A stretch of DNA of 64,000 nt from Hetaerina americana (GCA_022747635.1 JAKTNV010000116.1:10001-74000); one strand, 5' to 3'; positions 1-12,890 are shown, counted from the stretch's first letter. The notes: a model not told the origin generated them from the sequence alone. Numbers and translations are program-made.

Positions 1-560
1 TATCTATCTCCATTGAGACCTCGAATTGTCCGCGCCAAAATATCTATACGCGCCATCACATGCCGGAATAAAAAACAGTCATGTCCCCGGAGCAAACCGG
101 GGAAGCAATACGGCAACTCGGTTTGAAGGAGTGGCCGTGGCCCTTGAGATATGCCCACGCCGCCGTCTCTTTTCTTCGGAGGGGAGGATGGGAGATGGAA
201 GAGGGAGGCAGGAGGGATGCAAGGTCGGAGTGGGGATTTATCGCCGGTGGCCGAGCAGCGGAGTCGCGAACGACGGCACCCGGAGCTCTTGAAAGGACTA
301 ACGCTCCCTTTCAAAACTATCTTCTTGGGATATCGAAACCCTTTCCCTCCACCCCCCCCCCCCCTCCTCCCCTAGATGAGACCCGTCCGTCAGAGGGGGG
401 TGCGGGCGGCTTTTTGTTAAATACTATTTTTCTTCGGACTCGGGGTGTTTCTTTGGTATTATTTTCGGCCCACGGCGGACAGTTCGCGCACGCCGAAGTG
501 CGCACCAAAAACTCCCCTAATGGGTTTCCCCTTCGGCGGTGGATTTAAATTCTATTTTCT
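1..560. other. CpG-rich patch, no recognised gene
   Basis: GC-rich, CpG-containing sequence with a run of 13 C at 352-364. Short open frames overlap on both strands, as expected where stop codons are rare; none shows a known domain. It could be the edge of a promoter island lying partly outside the window. Confidence 0.4.
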
Positions 561-3500
561 CTTATTTAAAAAAAAGATTTGCCCAGCGACCGATAAAGTC
601 ATCCCACTCGGCAATTATCCTTCAATTTCGAAGAGCGGAATCACGGACGTGGGATCTCTGCCCCGGGCGGGATCATGTGACCCACCGATTAACTCTCTCT
701 CTATCTCTCTCTCTATCGCGTACATTCATTAAAATTAAGCCGTCGGGCGTGCTTTTTAAATTAGGGAAACAGTCTCAAAAACAAATAAAGCTGGTGAAAG
801 GAGGTAAGCAGGTAGAGCGTTATGATTTGTGGCCGTAATGTTTCACGAGGGCCTTCTGAGGCTTGGGTCATATCCCACCACGGATTTCTCGCCACCGTAA
901 ATCAAATCTTCGTCAAAAAAGAAAATGCATCAAAAGTATACGTACACAACAGCTGCGTTGCGCAGAATTTTTAAGCCCGCAACATTTTGTTTCCTTGAAT
1001 AACTTAATCCTGGAATGCAAGCATAGAAACTGGCTGTGGGCAATGCTATTGCTTAGTATTTAGAATTAAATTTGGAACATAATTGATGCTATTTAGATTT
1101 TTATTTATTTTATTCAACTTAATTTATAGATTACATATTTAGTTCTAGCATTTCGAAGAAGTAAAAAATAAAAATTGAGCCAATAGTGAAATTATACTCG
1201 GGGGATGTGTCATAAGAATGTAAAAGGGGATTATGCGTAACTTTCTTCGAGATTGTGGTTAAGACGTGCAACTGTAAATAAAATGACTCCCAAAAGTCAA
1301 ATATTATGAAAATAAGAATTGATTTTCGATTTAGTAGAGTTTAGAGATATTTGCATAATGCACAGGAATCCATGAGGTATGTTAAATTATGCAAATTCGC
1401 TTTAACTTTTTGTTCCTCGACGGGGAAAGTAAATAGCGTTAAAGAGCGATTTGAAATGCTGGTGCTTGAAGCGTCGTCCCTCTCACAGTGCGGCATTGGG
1501 CCGTTTTTCAACGTTAGCCAGAGGTCACCAATTGGCAAACGGTTCCTGGGAGCTGTTCGGTACGCAGCTTGCGGAGAAAAACGAGTATCACTACCCAGGC
1601 CGGAGGTCACCGGAAACTTCCACGGATTCGGGGGTGTGCTGACCGTGAGTTTGTTCGGTAGGGCTTAAGTTTGCGTCCGGCCGTGACCTTGGCGACCTTC
1701 CATCCCCATCATTAATTTCCCCCTGCCGTACCCTAACCCACCCCCTTCACAAGGCCTTCCCCTTCCTCGATTGCCAATGGCGATAACGCAGGCTCCTGTG
1801 TCGCTTGCAATAATCCATGGAAATCGCGTGGAAAAGATATATTTTCTTCCTTTCTAATCCTTTCCCTGCTGATATTCCCTTTCTCTCTTTTCACTCGCCC
1901 TCCATCCCCATAACTTATCCCCTCTTGAAGGTCCGCGGCGGTGTTGTGGGCACTAAGAGGACAACGTGACTGTTGGTGTGACATTATTTCGGATTAGTCA
2001 GGTGTTACGTAGATAGTGTGACTTTTGATTTGACCGCAGAGGATGTTTTGAAAATAATGCGTCCGAAATGACTACAGCTGCTAAAAATCCCATGCTCTTC
2101 GTATCGTTTTAATTTAATACAGGAGCGGCAAATTGCGATGCAAAAATGTTTACATTCATTTTGCCGCATTAAACCAAATGAAAGGTGCAATAAGGAATCA
2201 ACATTAAAATCGAGTATTGTAAACTAGAGAAATTAATGTAGTTTTTACTCTTGCCCTCTCTCATTAACAGGCCATGGGATAGTGCGTTGAAAACGGCAAG
2301 GAGTTGCCTTGAACACGCAGTTGGGAAAATGGGGGATGACTGCTTCATATCATTTATCTCACTTTTAAATTAAACGCCTCGTAACGACTCACCGTCCAAC
2401 TCTTTCGACTATAAAGATCGATAACGGGGAGGTGTATCGACATCTAACCCCTTGGGGCTCATTAAAACTTTCGACGAGACGATTAAAGACCCAAGTTTTT
2501 TAATAAATACTAAATGTATATTTATGGCGGTGAATGGATCCTTTTACGCCAGACTTGATCCCTATCGTGAGGTCGTGATTTTAATATTTGTCGACGCTTG
2601 ATCAATAGGAATCAAATCTACGGGCGAAAGTAACACTATTTTAAAACAGCAGCGAACTGATTAAACTGTTCGCCGTCTTGAAACGCCAGTGTGCCCTCGG
2701 ATGTTGGTTTAAAATGTTTAATCATTTAAGTTACGTTTTTTTTAAGGCAGGCTTTAAGAGTCTTCGCGTTTTACCGGTCGCCTGATTCCGCGTGCTCGAC
2801 TGGTATCGAAATCTTCCCCATCTTTCCACCCGTCGTAAATCCATCGCCGTATGAAATGGAATGAGCACTGGGGGCGAGTATTTCTCCGTGCTCGCCCACA
2901 TTCGCTCCTCCGTGTTCTCCGAAGGTTCGTTGGGCGCCCGGTGGAGCGATTCCCGGCGTCCCGTTCATCGCCGTCGAGTTCTCGAACGGACTGCCGCAAC
3001 ACTTTCTCCCGTCCGGTGCATTACTCTTCATCGGAACACTCGGTCATATTTCACGTTCATCAGCACGCCCTCCCCCGGGTGGGTGCACGGTTCGTTTTCA
3101 TCCTTCTCCGTCCACCTCGTAGTCCCCCGCGGCAGTGGTCTCTGTAGTCCCGGGTGCCATTCTCCCCTCTGAGCGTGGATATAACCCAGTTTGCATTCCA
3201 CCCGGTCGAGCCAGTCCATTCCAGTTTAATCCAAGACGGCTCGCGCCTTCCTTCGAGTATGTAATCGTGCGGGAATGGAGCAGGGTGGCTTCATCCCCCG
3301 GACGGCGGTGTCCCTGAGAACTCCATGCCCAAGAAACACACGAGACATTCGCCGTCAAAGAGATGAACATGGACTGCGAATGACTTGCCTAACTTCAATG
3401 ACTTTCTCTAGGTCTATTTCTTTAAAAAACATGAGAGGAACCCCATGTGAACACCAAAATATTTCCATTTTCCTTTAGTAAACGGTAGATTTGTTGAGAG

Positions 3501-4379
3501 ACACTGTTTCGGGTTCTTGGATGTTTAAACAAGGTGATAGAATCTTAAATATACCATAACACCAAAGGGGGTAGGAATTGCTAACAGCTTCCTTCCTCGG
3601 GTATTAATGCGGAATCTTTGTCACTTCTCGCCTCCCCTTTGCGATAATTGGGAAAACGACGAGGAAAAACGAGTCAAAGGTCACTCATTGCTTCTACTTA
3701 TGAAGGATAACTGTTCTCCGTAAGGGTTTCGCGGAGGCGAAACTGTTATCTCAAGTTTCGTGCTCGGCGAAATACGAGTTAATACAGACTGGTTCTATAA
3801 ATTTGAAACCCCCGCCAATTATTTTATTCACAAAATATTCTGCATTTGCAAATATATATGAAGAGTAAAAGCGAAAGATTCTGGAATTTCATGGGTATGG
3901 AAATGATCTAAAATAACAAATAATGACGAATCCGACGTTATATCAGAGAAATGTTGCACATTTAAGAATACTAATAGATATATATTTATGTCAGTAAATA
4001 GCACAGTACGAGAAACTTCAACCAAGGATGCATAATATTCGAATGGCAAACTGATAACGGAAACTTTTACTATTCACTTGTAATGCAATTGAAAGCATAT
4101 GTCCTCCCTTCGTGTTGAATAGTAGTGGAAACAGCGCGACGGAAAGTGAGAGGTGAAGGGGATCTCATCGAAGGTTCTTTATTTACTCAAATTTAATTTA
4201 AGCCAATTTAATAATGTTACAAATCATATACGGCTTGATGATAAGGCCTATAATGCTGGATTATACTTGGCCTAAATGAGTAGAGAGTATTTACTTGACT
4301 CGAGACCTTGAAAAGAGGCACAATTTGCACAGATCTAGGAATTTTTCTACGCAGGTCAAAAACAGGTTCACGAAATGCG
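561..4379. other. No gene recognised; AT-rich with a moderately GC-rich stretch
   Basis: Mostly AT-rich non-coding sequence. A short CT microsatellite lies at 693-715. A GC-richer stretch at 2750-3380 is open in several frames on both strands but shows no domain and no clear exon pattern. I see nothing else that I can name. Confidence 0.5.
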
Positions 4380-4660
4380 GGTGTAGATGATAATGAAAAA
4401 ATAAAATATAAAGAAAGGAAATGAGGAAGTTCTAGGGATGTTAGGGGAAGGGGGGAAATTTTGATGAGGGGAAATTCGAAAAGGCAGCTTATGTGAAGGG
4501 AGGACTTTTTGGGTGAAAACAGAGCACCGAAGATTCCGATAGAGGTCGCATGTTTTGTAGGCGTGACGGGGGGAAGATGTGGTTAGCGGTTAGATTGGAT
4601 GGAACGAAGGCATTCAGAAATTATGGGAAGCTCTAGTGTCCATCCAATACCAACATTTAC
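4380..4660 (+). mobile_element. Possible RTE LINE 3'-end remnant
   Basis: One forward frame near 4420 reads NEEVLGM and a later block reads EGRTF. These resemble the NEEVFGM and IEGRML segments near the C-terminus of the RTE reverse transcriptase at 30447-33821, in the same order. The rest is too decayed to align by eye, so the assignment is tentative. Confidence 0.33.
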
Positions 4661-5387
4661 TGTTAGATAAGTACTGCCTTTATTATGGATGCTCTGAAGC
4701 GACACAGTAACCCGAAAAGAAAATGAAGAACAGCGAGAGAGCGCGGAAGCAAAGGCGATTCAAGGGGTCCGTGGAAGGAGGAGAGGAAGGGGAGATGGTA
4801 CCGTCTCGACCTCCGGGGAGAGCGGGCGGACACCCGCGGGGGAGGGACGTCCGTTGCCCGGCAGAGGAAAGCGAGGGAGCGCGTGGCGAGCCAGCGGTTC
4901 GGCGCGCCAAGTGGAGCGATGCCACCGGGTGCGGCGGGGGACGACGGAGGCGGGCGTCTGGACCGCCCCCGCTGACGGTCACCACGGACCCGAGCGGCCC
5001 ACGAGCTCCTGTTGAGACGGCGATGCCGTTGAACTCCTCCCGGTGCCACTTAATACCCGCGAGCGAAGCAACCACCCCTCCGATCGCGGAACGAGTTACT
5101 CCTTTAATATTTCTTTCTCAATTCCGTCCCAGCTTCTTTTTCCCGCTTCTTCTCCGCTCCTCGCCCTAGCGTCGTCGGCACCGCGCGAGGGAGTCGGACG
5201 GGGAGTTCCGGGGTGAGAGCTACGTGTTCCCATTGGCGTAGGTGGCCGTCGACGCGCGGGAGAGACTTCGAGGGCTGTTCCGCATGGTGGATGGAAGTAA
5301 GGGCGGCCAGGGGCTTTCACGCCACCCCTGGCGGCTTGCAGCGTTTGGCAGATGCGTATGAACTTTCGCAGGCGAAGGGAGACTCAC

Positions 5388-5425
5388 CTGATCGCGTACT
5401 CCAGAGCGACGTCGCTGCGCGGCAT
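5388..5425 (-). CDS. Candidate short first coding exon (12 codons plus 2 nt)
   Basis: On the minus strand an ATG at 5425-5423 opens a frame reading MPRSDVALEYAI and runs to a consensus donor AG|GTGAGT (intron starts at 5387), phase 2. It lies inside the CpG-rich island and downstream of a possible initiator at 6067. I do not recognise the peptide. No matching second exon is seen in the next few kilobases, so this could be chance in GC-rich DNA. Confidence 0.15.
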
Positions 5426-6116
5426 GCCCGACACCCCGGCTCCAGACCAACCGCCGTCGCCCGGTGGAGGAGTGTGAGATGACAGAGGAAGAGGACGGGA
5501 AGCCCAGCACCAACAAACTCCACCACACCGACACCACCGCTCGACACTATCGGGCGGAACACCGCGCGATGGAGTCCCCCGAATTTTATGGGGGAAAAAG
5601 AAAAGATCGCTTTCTTATTCTTCGGACGAACGGAAGTCGATGATCAACGCGACTCGTTCGTGTTAAAGGGGTAACTTCCCGTTCCCCTCGCCCACTCCTT
5701 GGGAGGGAAATCGCGATCTTCCCACCTTTTCCTTCTGGAGATGAGAGCCTTCCGGACGCAAGTCGACTCGGGAGAACGCCGTCTTGCGGAGGCCGTGCGC
5801 GTGTGCCGAGCGCGGGATTTCAAATTGCCGATCGGCCGAGTCTTCCTCTTTCGGTGACCTCCGCCCCCCTTTGGTCTCGGAGTCGGGCGGCGCCGATAGC
5901 GGTTCCAAGCCAACCTCCCCCCGAAAAAGGCGTAGGACCGGCGCTTGCGAGGACGCCGTCCGCTGATGCCGCCGCGAGTGCCAGGCGCCGATACTCCCTC
6001 ACTCTCCCTCGCTCACTCACTCACTCTCGCGCGAAACCTAAGGCACAACGCTCGGCCGACCGACTGACTTCGACTCGCGGAGCGGAGTTCACGACGCCGG
6101 TGTTGGGGTGGTGGCG

Positions 6117-6212
6117 GCGGCGGAGGGGAGGGAGGAAGGAGGAGGGGAGGGTGGTTTTGGGGGGGGGAGGGAAGGGAGGGGATGGGCGAGTTGGGGAGGG
6201 ATGGGAGAGCGG
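6117..6212 (+). repeat. G-rich low-complexity tract
   Basis: Many G runs of three or more, including nine G at 6159-6167, separated by A or AA. The spacing is compatible with G-quadruplex formation on the plus strand. It sits in the island at 4663-6620, a common place for such tracts near promoters. Confidence 0.6.
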
Positions 6213-6620
6213 GGTTAAAGAGAGTTCGTGTGCGTGTGAGAGAAACGGCGAGAGTTGGGGGCGCGCACTCCCCCACTCCGTAAAGCGACCCGGCCAATCC
6301 CGCGACTCCTCCAGTGCACGACTACGGTCTCGGGTATAGATGGCAGGGCGAAGTGAGGTTTTGGGGAGGGAGGGATGCGGGGAAGAGGGGGAGAGGAAGA
6401 GCCAAGGACCGACCTTTTCGAGGAGAGGGAGGGGACGAGTCGGAAAGGGAGGAGGGGGCCGGGTGTCACGAAAGTGAAAAAGCCGGAGTAGTAGGAGACT
6501 GTTCTCGAAGGTGCGAAGTTTTTGGCGCGGTCGCTATTAATGGGAGGCGGGCCGATCTTCTAACTGTGAGTTGTTCCGAATTAATTTCCTGCCTCCCGTG
6601 GGATCGTCCCTCATAAGGAT

Positions 6621-7139
6621 CGTACGTGATTTCCATCCCACGCAGTTCGGAAATAGCCGAGGCGATTATTAATATTTTATTAGAGGTAGCACGCCGATTA
6701 GAGGTAGGTTTTGAAGGTTCCCTGAAAATTATTACGCGACGTCGTGACTTCCAAAGTACTTCCGCGCATCGTGAAACACCTTTCCCGCCTCACTCCGAAT
6801 GATTTCCCTCCGTACCGCCCAGAAAACACCCATTCTCCTTCTCCTGATTCTACATTAATTCACTCGATTGACCCCACTTGCGGGCGTATTCCTTGGAGCA
6901 GCGGGATCCCGAAAAATGGCAGCAGGATGTTGATTTCGAGAGCTCGGGAAGATGGGGTGTTTTTAAGCTCCTTCAAGGTGGTCTACCTATTAAATGGAGA
7001 TTTCGAACGTTTCCTAACGACTACCCTGCTCTACTTAATAGTCAAAAGGGAGTGTGTTTCGCGCGAGTGTCCTCTTGTTTGCACTATAACCTTTCCCTTT
7101 TCTATGCATGCTCTCTAAGGCACCGCCGCATCGATTAAA
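6621..7139. other. No gene recognised
   Basis: Transition from the CpG-rich island to AT-rich sequence. A 124-codon forward open frame at 6744-7118 has no recognisable domain. Confidence 0.4.
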
Positions 7140-7645
7140 GAGCATGTTCTCTAATTCGTCCTCTAGCCCGCTTGCATAGCAATCTCCCTCCATCGCAGCT
7201 CCCATCCTCCCGCTACCTCTCCACTTTTCCTCCGCCCACTCTTCCTCGACTTTCACGCAGCACCTTCGTCTCTTCTGCCGCCATACTTAAAACTTCCTCG
7301 TTAGTCCTCTCCCCTCTGCCCAGCTTACATCCTCCGTCCTTCCCAATACCCGTATCTCGAAAGCTGCCAATCTACACTCATGCTCTTGCTCCGCCCCCCA
7401 ATGTCTAGAATTTTGGTCCATATACCGCCATCCTTCGCATTTCAAACCTTTGGTAATCTTTTCTTTACCACTTTATTAAGCCTATCTTTCATCAACTTGC
7501 TTCTTCTTGTTAGTCCTTTGTTTTCCACGATATTATTTTCATAATATCCCAACTACTATATTAGCACTCAACCCCCTTTTCCTCTCAAATGCTCCAAATA
7601 TATGTAATAGACTTTTTAGGGAGGAAGATTTGTTTCGTTTCAAGG
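7140..7645 (-). mobile_element. RTE LINE 3'-end fragment
   Basis: Minus-strand frames give, in order, CRLAAFEIRVLGRTEDV, then ERTNEEVLSMAAEE, then DGGRLLCKRARGRIRE. These match, in the same order, the RTE reverse transcriptase C-terminal blocks of the copy at 30447-33821 (RRLEAFEMWAWR, KKTNEEVFGMAGGE, VIEGRMLGKRGKGRNR). The frame changes between blocks, so it is a dead fragment. No 5' part is seen alongside. Confidence 0.6.
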
Positions 7646-8599
7646 CAAATGAATTTCCCATCATATTTAATTGCGGTTGATTATCTTATCGATTTAAATT
7701 GATGATAAAATTATACGTTTCTAGACTTGTCAGTTGACCTCACTTTGCTGGCTCCATTCCCTTTAGTTTCACTCACCTGCATCGTGCTATCAGCCGTTAT
7801 ACGTATAGCATAGAGAGTGAATCTCATTTTGTTCACTCCACTATTCACCGCCCCTTAACAATCTGTGGCTTCAGAATTTTTAATATTTCCCCAATGAGAA
7901 ATGAAAGCCCATTTAAATTGGTGACTACTATTTTCCTGAACGATTTCAAAACACAACTGAGACTTAAATGATGGCTTTCCAGCAGAAACAAACCCTTAAA
8001 CAGCAGGAAAACAAAAACCTTTCGGAATGGAATACCCTTATTGTTAGCTGAATGTCTATTAGTAAAAATAATCGGTTTAACTTGCTTCTAGTGCCATCAA
8101 AGTTATCGCTGTTCGTTCGAAACTCTTTCGAGAAATATTTAAACTTCATGATGCAAGATCACTCTGTGGAATTCAGAAGAAAAGAAACACGAAGTCATGT
8201 GTTGCAAAAGTAAAAGCACTGAGAATGGCGTACGCGTTTGATTGGACGAATCTAGAGCAGCCGATAAACGTCGCCGATCTCGATAGTAAACCAGCATTGG
8301 TTGGGGCTTCCACTCCGTTCGTTGTGTTCCTTCCACTTCGGTTTTGATTTCGCTCCAGGGAACATCTTTAGGACTTCGAACTGATTGTGCCCCTTGGAAC
8401 GGGGAGACAGCTGTCGTTATAATAATGAACGAAACGGCACCCCGAAAGGAGCCAATTCGTGCTTAACAATGAACTTGGTTATCGCAATACCAATTGGCCT
8501 TTTTGTCATGAGACCTCGCTGAGTTTTGGAAAGATGGTAAAAATTTGTTAAGAATGATAATTATATGCATATAGTATACGTACACACACATACATATAG
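7646..8599. other. No gene recognised
   Basis: AT-rich sequence with no coding region, RNA gene or repeat that I can identify. Confidence 0.5.
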
Positions 8600-8678
8600 C
8601 GAACAAAAACACACAAAAAAGAAAAGAAACTCACACGTTTACGAATTTTCGGTGGTCGATCCACCTTTCTCAAGGAAG
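8600..8678 (-). repeat. Dispersed repeat related to the 57.2-kb hairpin arms
   Basis: Contains the block GAATTTTCGGTGGTCG followed by CCACCTTT and CAAGG, preceded by AACTCACAC and an ACACACAAAAAAG stretch. The same blocks in the same order make up each arm of the inverted repeat at 57151-57369. Read on the minus strand it gives a small stem (GGTGG paired with CCACC) followed by GAAAATTCG. Dispersal at two loci suggests a mobile origin; the class is unknown. Confidence 0.55.
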
Positions 8679-10564
8679 AGGAGTGAATTGCAGAAAAAAC
8701 TGGAGCCTCAGAAAATGCAGAAATAATATAAAAATTACTTTTACATGTTTTAATCAAGACGATTATAATCATTACTGGCATGAATTGGTCGTTAGTAAAA
8801 AAACCGTTAAATAATTTTCTTGTTTCTTCAACAATAAAGGTGTTTACGACGTGAAAAAATTTCACATGTATCTTTTCAAAACGTTTGACGGAAAATCATA
8901 GAAGTGTAAAATGAGAGTTTAGTGCGCATTACAAGAACGCAGAGAAAGAAGAAGCGCTCATCGAAGGGGTGCATTTCTCGGATTTATCCACCAATGTTCA
9001 AAATTGGACTGCGAGGAGCAATTTTTCACGAAACAAATAAATTATTTCGTGACAAAATAAAACTAATGACGAGAAAAATTCAAAACAAGTTTAGAAGGAA
9101 CCCAATCAAGTGAACTTCGGGGATCTTCGCGAACGATCATGAATACAATCTGGAGAGGCGAAGATGCCAACATTCAGATTCAAAATCAACATTCGCAATG
9201 CATTTATTCAACTATCTCGAAGACGCGTCGTGGCAGCGGCAAGGAAGCTTTGAAAAATGGAGGGCGTGGCTTTCATTGTGGTCCATTGTAGGCTCCTGTT
9301 GGTTTTTGTCGCAGTTCAACTTGTCAACCCTAATCTTAATGTGTCGAAAATCTGTCATGGTTAAAAGGGAATCGTTCAATCTGGGCTCGAGTCATGAGCC
9401 TCCCTCCCCCGCGCCCGACGGACCGACCGCCGACGATACCCTCTCCAGAGTCCAACCGTCTTCCTTCTCAGTCTCCGACTCTCAAATCTTGCCAACTTTA
9501 AGCGTCGCAAAAAGTCACGGGGCCCACTGGACAAGACCCAGGTATCAATTCGCGACCTAGACCACGTGCCGAAAGTATGTTGAAGTATGCGGAATCAGCC
9601 CAAAGAGTGGATTGACTTCTGAATCTCGAATTATTAAAAACTGTCACTCAGGTGAGGGAAAGAGACGAGAGAGATTTTTTACGAGGGAAGGGGAGGTATT
9701 TTCCCGGTGAATTGCGAACGCAACGTGGGTTACTGGCCAAGGGAAGAGCGTTGGAAGAGATCGGTAGAGGTCACGGGAGCGTCTAAGATATTTTTCAAGG
9801 CCCGCCAAATCTCTCGCGGTCTGGATCAAGGGTCAGGTTTAAGAAAAATAAGACGGCAGGAGAAAAATTGGGGAGTCGTTTTTTTCTCTGCGATATAGAG
9901 TACCTGGGAAGATTTATTGCCTAGGTCGATGTAGATAGAAAGAGTAATATGATATTTTTTATCTGCAGGAATTTAGCTTGCCAAAACACCCCTAATGATC
10001 ACTTACTAAGCAATATGATCGACGACTTGTTTTTTTCATTAAAAATTTCTTGATGAAGTATCATTGGCGGTACTGTAAGACTTTATTTCATTAATACCTT
10101 GATCAGTGAAAGAATGACGCTTTAAGTTTTAGTTTTTAGAAATGTATTCCAATTATTATGTCCGAAATACACTTTTCAATCCCTGGCTAATTAAACTCAG
10201 GATTGGCAAAAATGATAAAGAATGTGAGGTTAGAAAACAAAATAATCAAAATGTAATTTAAAATGCATCACATTCAATTCTATAAAGAAGAGAAGATCTA
10301 TCTACACTGAGAAACATTTTCTGCTCGTCCATGTCGATGCAATCACCTCAGAACTCTACCAACGGATGCATTCAGTTTAGTTATTCAGGAAATAATAAAC
10401 TCGGGCGACATGTTTTGAACCATTTCTTTGGGGACTTGGAAATTATCCAGCATTCCCTTAAGGTTTTAAAAAAATGTAAGTATCCTAAGAGTTATGTATC
10501 CCCAATAACAAACTTAGATACATGTGTGTGTGTGTATCTCAAGGTAAATTGACTATCCTCGATA
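8679..10564. other. No gene recognised
   Basis: Mostly AT-rich with a GC-richer stretch near 9380-9560. The 120-codon open frame at 9198-9560 has no known domain. Confidence 0.45.
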
Positions 10565-10967
10565 GCTGCCTTGACAGCAGGACGTGCCTGTGTTCACCGA
10601 GTGTCTAAAATCGCCGGCGTCCGAGGCTTCGGCCGCCGGGGTTTGGAGAGCGGCACTGCCGGACTCTCTCGGAAATCGAGGTTCCGATCGTGTTTTGTTT
10701 CGAGCGGCGGTTGACCGCCTAGTTCATCAAGAAGCGCGCAGTTTGACTCTCGACTTCTTCCGCCGGGAAGGCCGTATTTTGTTTTGTTTAGTGGATCAAT
10801 ACTGACCTTGACTCCTGGTGTAGAGCTTAGGCTCCTTTTGTTTGCTACCGCCGGGTGCGTGTGGCGGGGAGGGAGCGTTCGTGAGTGTTTTATTTCCCTT
10901 TAAAGTGCTCGTTTTTTTTGTTGCGCTTTCCTTCTTCATGCTAGTGTGCTGAATTTGATTTCTTCAA
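10565..10967 (+). promoter_or_regulatory. 5' leader of the ORF1-only element
   Basis: GC- and CpG-rich in its first 230 bases, then T-rich, ending directly before the ORF1 ATG at 10968. LINEs of this kind carry an internal promoter in this position; that function is inferred from position only. Confidence 0.4.
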
Positions 10968-12556
10968 ATGGCTGTGCGCCGCTTAAACACGCTCGCCTTG
11001 CAAGTTGACGAGAAGGCGAAGCCCCCTACCCCGTTGGAGGTCCACCTCTTCACGTTAGAGTCGCTGGGCCTCACACCCGAAGAGATAGTGGCGATCCAAT
11101 TTGGATACAATCGCCATTTGATATTCCTGAAGTTGGCAACCGAAGCTACAATGACTAGGATTTTAGACAATACTCCGCGGAAACTACCGTTTCCGTCTTT
11201 AAGTGACCAGAGGACGACAATAACAATTGACGAGACTTCCGGCAGCCCGTGTAATGTCAGGGTTCTTTGTCTCCCCGTGGAGACCCCATTGGAAGACATA
11301 ACAGGCGAGCTCCAACGCTTTGGTAAAATACATCGCTCGTGGGAGAACAGGTGGGAGGGAGAAAATATGGCGCGGGTGCTTACTGGCACCAGGGTTGTGC
11401 GGATGACGGTCGAGAGAAATATCCCCTCGTACCTCCACATCGGCGGCAACCGGGCCATCATCATCTATGAGGGTCAGCGCCGCACTTGCGCCCGCTGTAA
11501 CCAAGAAGGTCACGAGCGCAAGACCTGCCCTCGGAACCAGGGAGGTAAGAGCTATGTGGAGGCAATGACGATGCCCTCCAACCCTAACGCCGCCGTGGAG
11601 ATGGACGAGCCCGAAGTGGCTGTGGAGGAGAGAGCGCGGTCGCTTCTACTCATCGAGGGTGCGGCCCCGGCTGCTCCCGTCGGTCCCCGCATCTCCCTTC
11701 AATTGGAGGGAAATGTCAGCGGGAGCGAAAATCGTCAACGGAGGAAAGGGAACCGAAAAAGAAGAGGGCTGACAAACCCAAGCTCCTGGACTCGAATACG
11801 GATCTAAAAATGGCTCTCGTACCTACCACCTCGCCTAATATCACACGACCTCCAGCCCCTGTCTCCGTGAGCTCGTCAAATGAGGAGGGATGGTCTTTCG
11901 CCCCCCCTCCCCCCGCTCACGCCATCGACGCCCTCGCTACGCGATCCTTGCACCACGGGTTTCAAACACCCGGAGAACCTCTGGTGACAGGTGAGGAGGA
12001 TGCATCTGATTGCGATGTTTTCCCGTCCCCAACAGCTCATCCCTCGACCCCTTTATCATTGACTGTAAAGGAAGCGTCACCGACCCCGGAAGTCGACCCG
12101 CATACAAGTTTCCCAAAGTCAAAAATCCCACATACCCCATCTTCTTTCCCCATTAAGGACAGCCAAGGTGTCGACGATCTTCCCAGCGCTTCTCAAGATA
12201 CGGACCACAAGCAACTATCGCCCCTGATTTTTCCCGACCACAACCCTTCCGCGGATGAGCCCCAGCCCGCCACTCCGACCCTCCCCGAGGGTACCTCCTG
12301 CCCCTTGGCGGCCCCCAGCGGTGCTCCTTCGAAGAAGGCCACCTGTGGAACGCTGCCGAGTTACCCGGTCTTCGTGGGGACCACGGCTGGCTCTTCCTCT
12401 TCGGACGAGGCCGGGGGGGAGGGATGTAGCGAAATGCCGCGTCCTCGCTCGTCGACCCGTTGGACGAGGCGTCCCAGGAAACGGCGAAGCACTCGTCGCC
12501 CGGGGTCGAGTCGCGACCGGAGCGACGCTAGCCACGATCAGAACTCTGGGAAGTGA
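10968..12556 (+). pseudogene. LINE ORF1, gag-like RRM plus CCHC zinc knuckle (frameshifted)
   Basis: The first frame (10968-11807, 279 codons) has an RRM-like segment at about residues 95-130 (VRVLCLPVETPLEDI onward), then TRVVRMTVERNIPSY, then a zinc knuckle CARCNQEGHERKTC (C-x2-C-x4-H-x4-C) at about residues 178-191. This order is typical of ORF1 proteins of I/Tx1/Jockey-group LINEs, which bind element RNA. A second frame (11810-12556) is rich in Pro, Ser and Thr and ends in an Arg-rich stretch. The second frame stays open upstream of its first ATG and reads EEREPKKKRADKPKLLD, so the two frames probably formed one protein of roughly 530 residues, broken by an indel near 11700. No ORF2 follows. 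Confidence 0.7.
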
Positions 12557-12759
12557 TGTCCGGTAGCCACCCGGTGCCGGACACATTTCGTCCATCGTTG
12601 AAGAGTTTTTTTTTTCTGAATGACTGATTGAATCGATAATTTCAACCCTGCCATTGATAATTTCTTACAATACATAATTTTCCATTGCTAGCTAAAATCT
12701 CCCTCCTAATATCTGTGGACCTTGTCTTCCTTTCTTTTTTCTTTCTAAATGTTAATGGT

Positions 12760-12890
12760 CAAATGTACGAGTATGCGTCTGTATGCATATGCTTATGTAT
12801 GTGCGTGTGGATGTGCATGTGTGCGTATGTATGTACAAGTGGATATGTATGTGGGGTATATGTATCATGTATTTATCCATGTATACACTT
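12760..12890 (+). repeat. Degenerate TATGTG microsatellite
   Basis: Alternating TATG/TGTG/CATG units with many interruptions. It lies in the 3' part of the ORF1-only element. Confidence 0.7.

Larger units (their letters stand above)
4663..6620. promoter_or_regulatory. CpG-rich island, candidate promoter and 5' leader
   Basis: About 2 kb of strongly GC- and CpG-rich sequence in an otherwise AT-rich neighbourhood. On the minus strand an initiator-like TCAGT lies at 6067-6063, followed by a GC-rich, purine/CT-repeat leader, then an ATG at 5425 and a consensus splice donor at 5387. This is how an insect first exon often looks. Long overlapping open frames on both strands here are best explained by scarcity of stop codons. 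A role as a promoter is inferred from composition only. Confidence 0.35.

Noticed and set aside
5803..6339. 178-codon plus-strand open frame as a gene
   Set aside because: It overlaps open frames on the other strand in CpG-rich, G-run-rich DNA and shows only low-complexity Arg/Gly/Ser content.
12739..12790. Start of a LINE ORF2 (frame reads LNVNGQ, like the first residues of many LINE endonucleases)
   Set aside because: The frame runs straight into TATGTG microsatellite and no endonuclease motif follows, so the match is probably chance.
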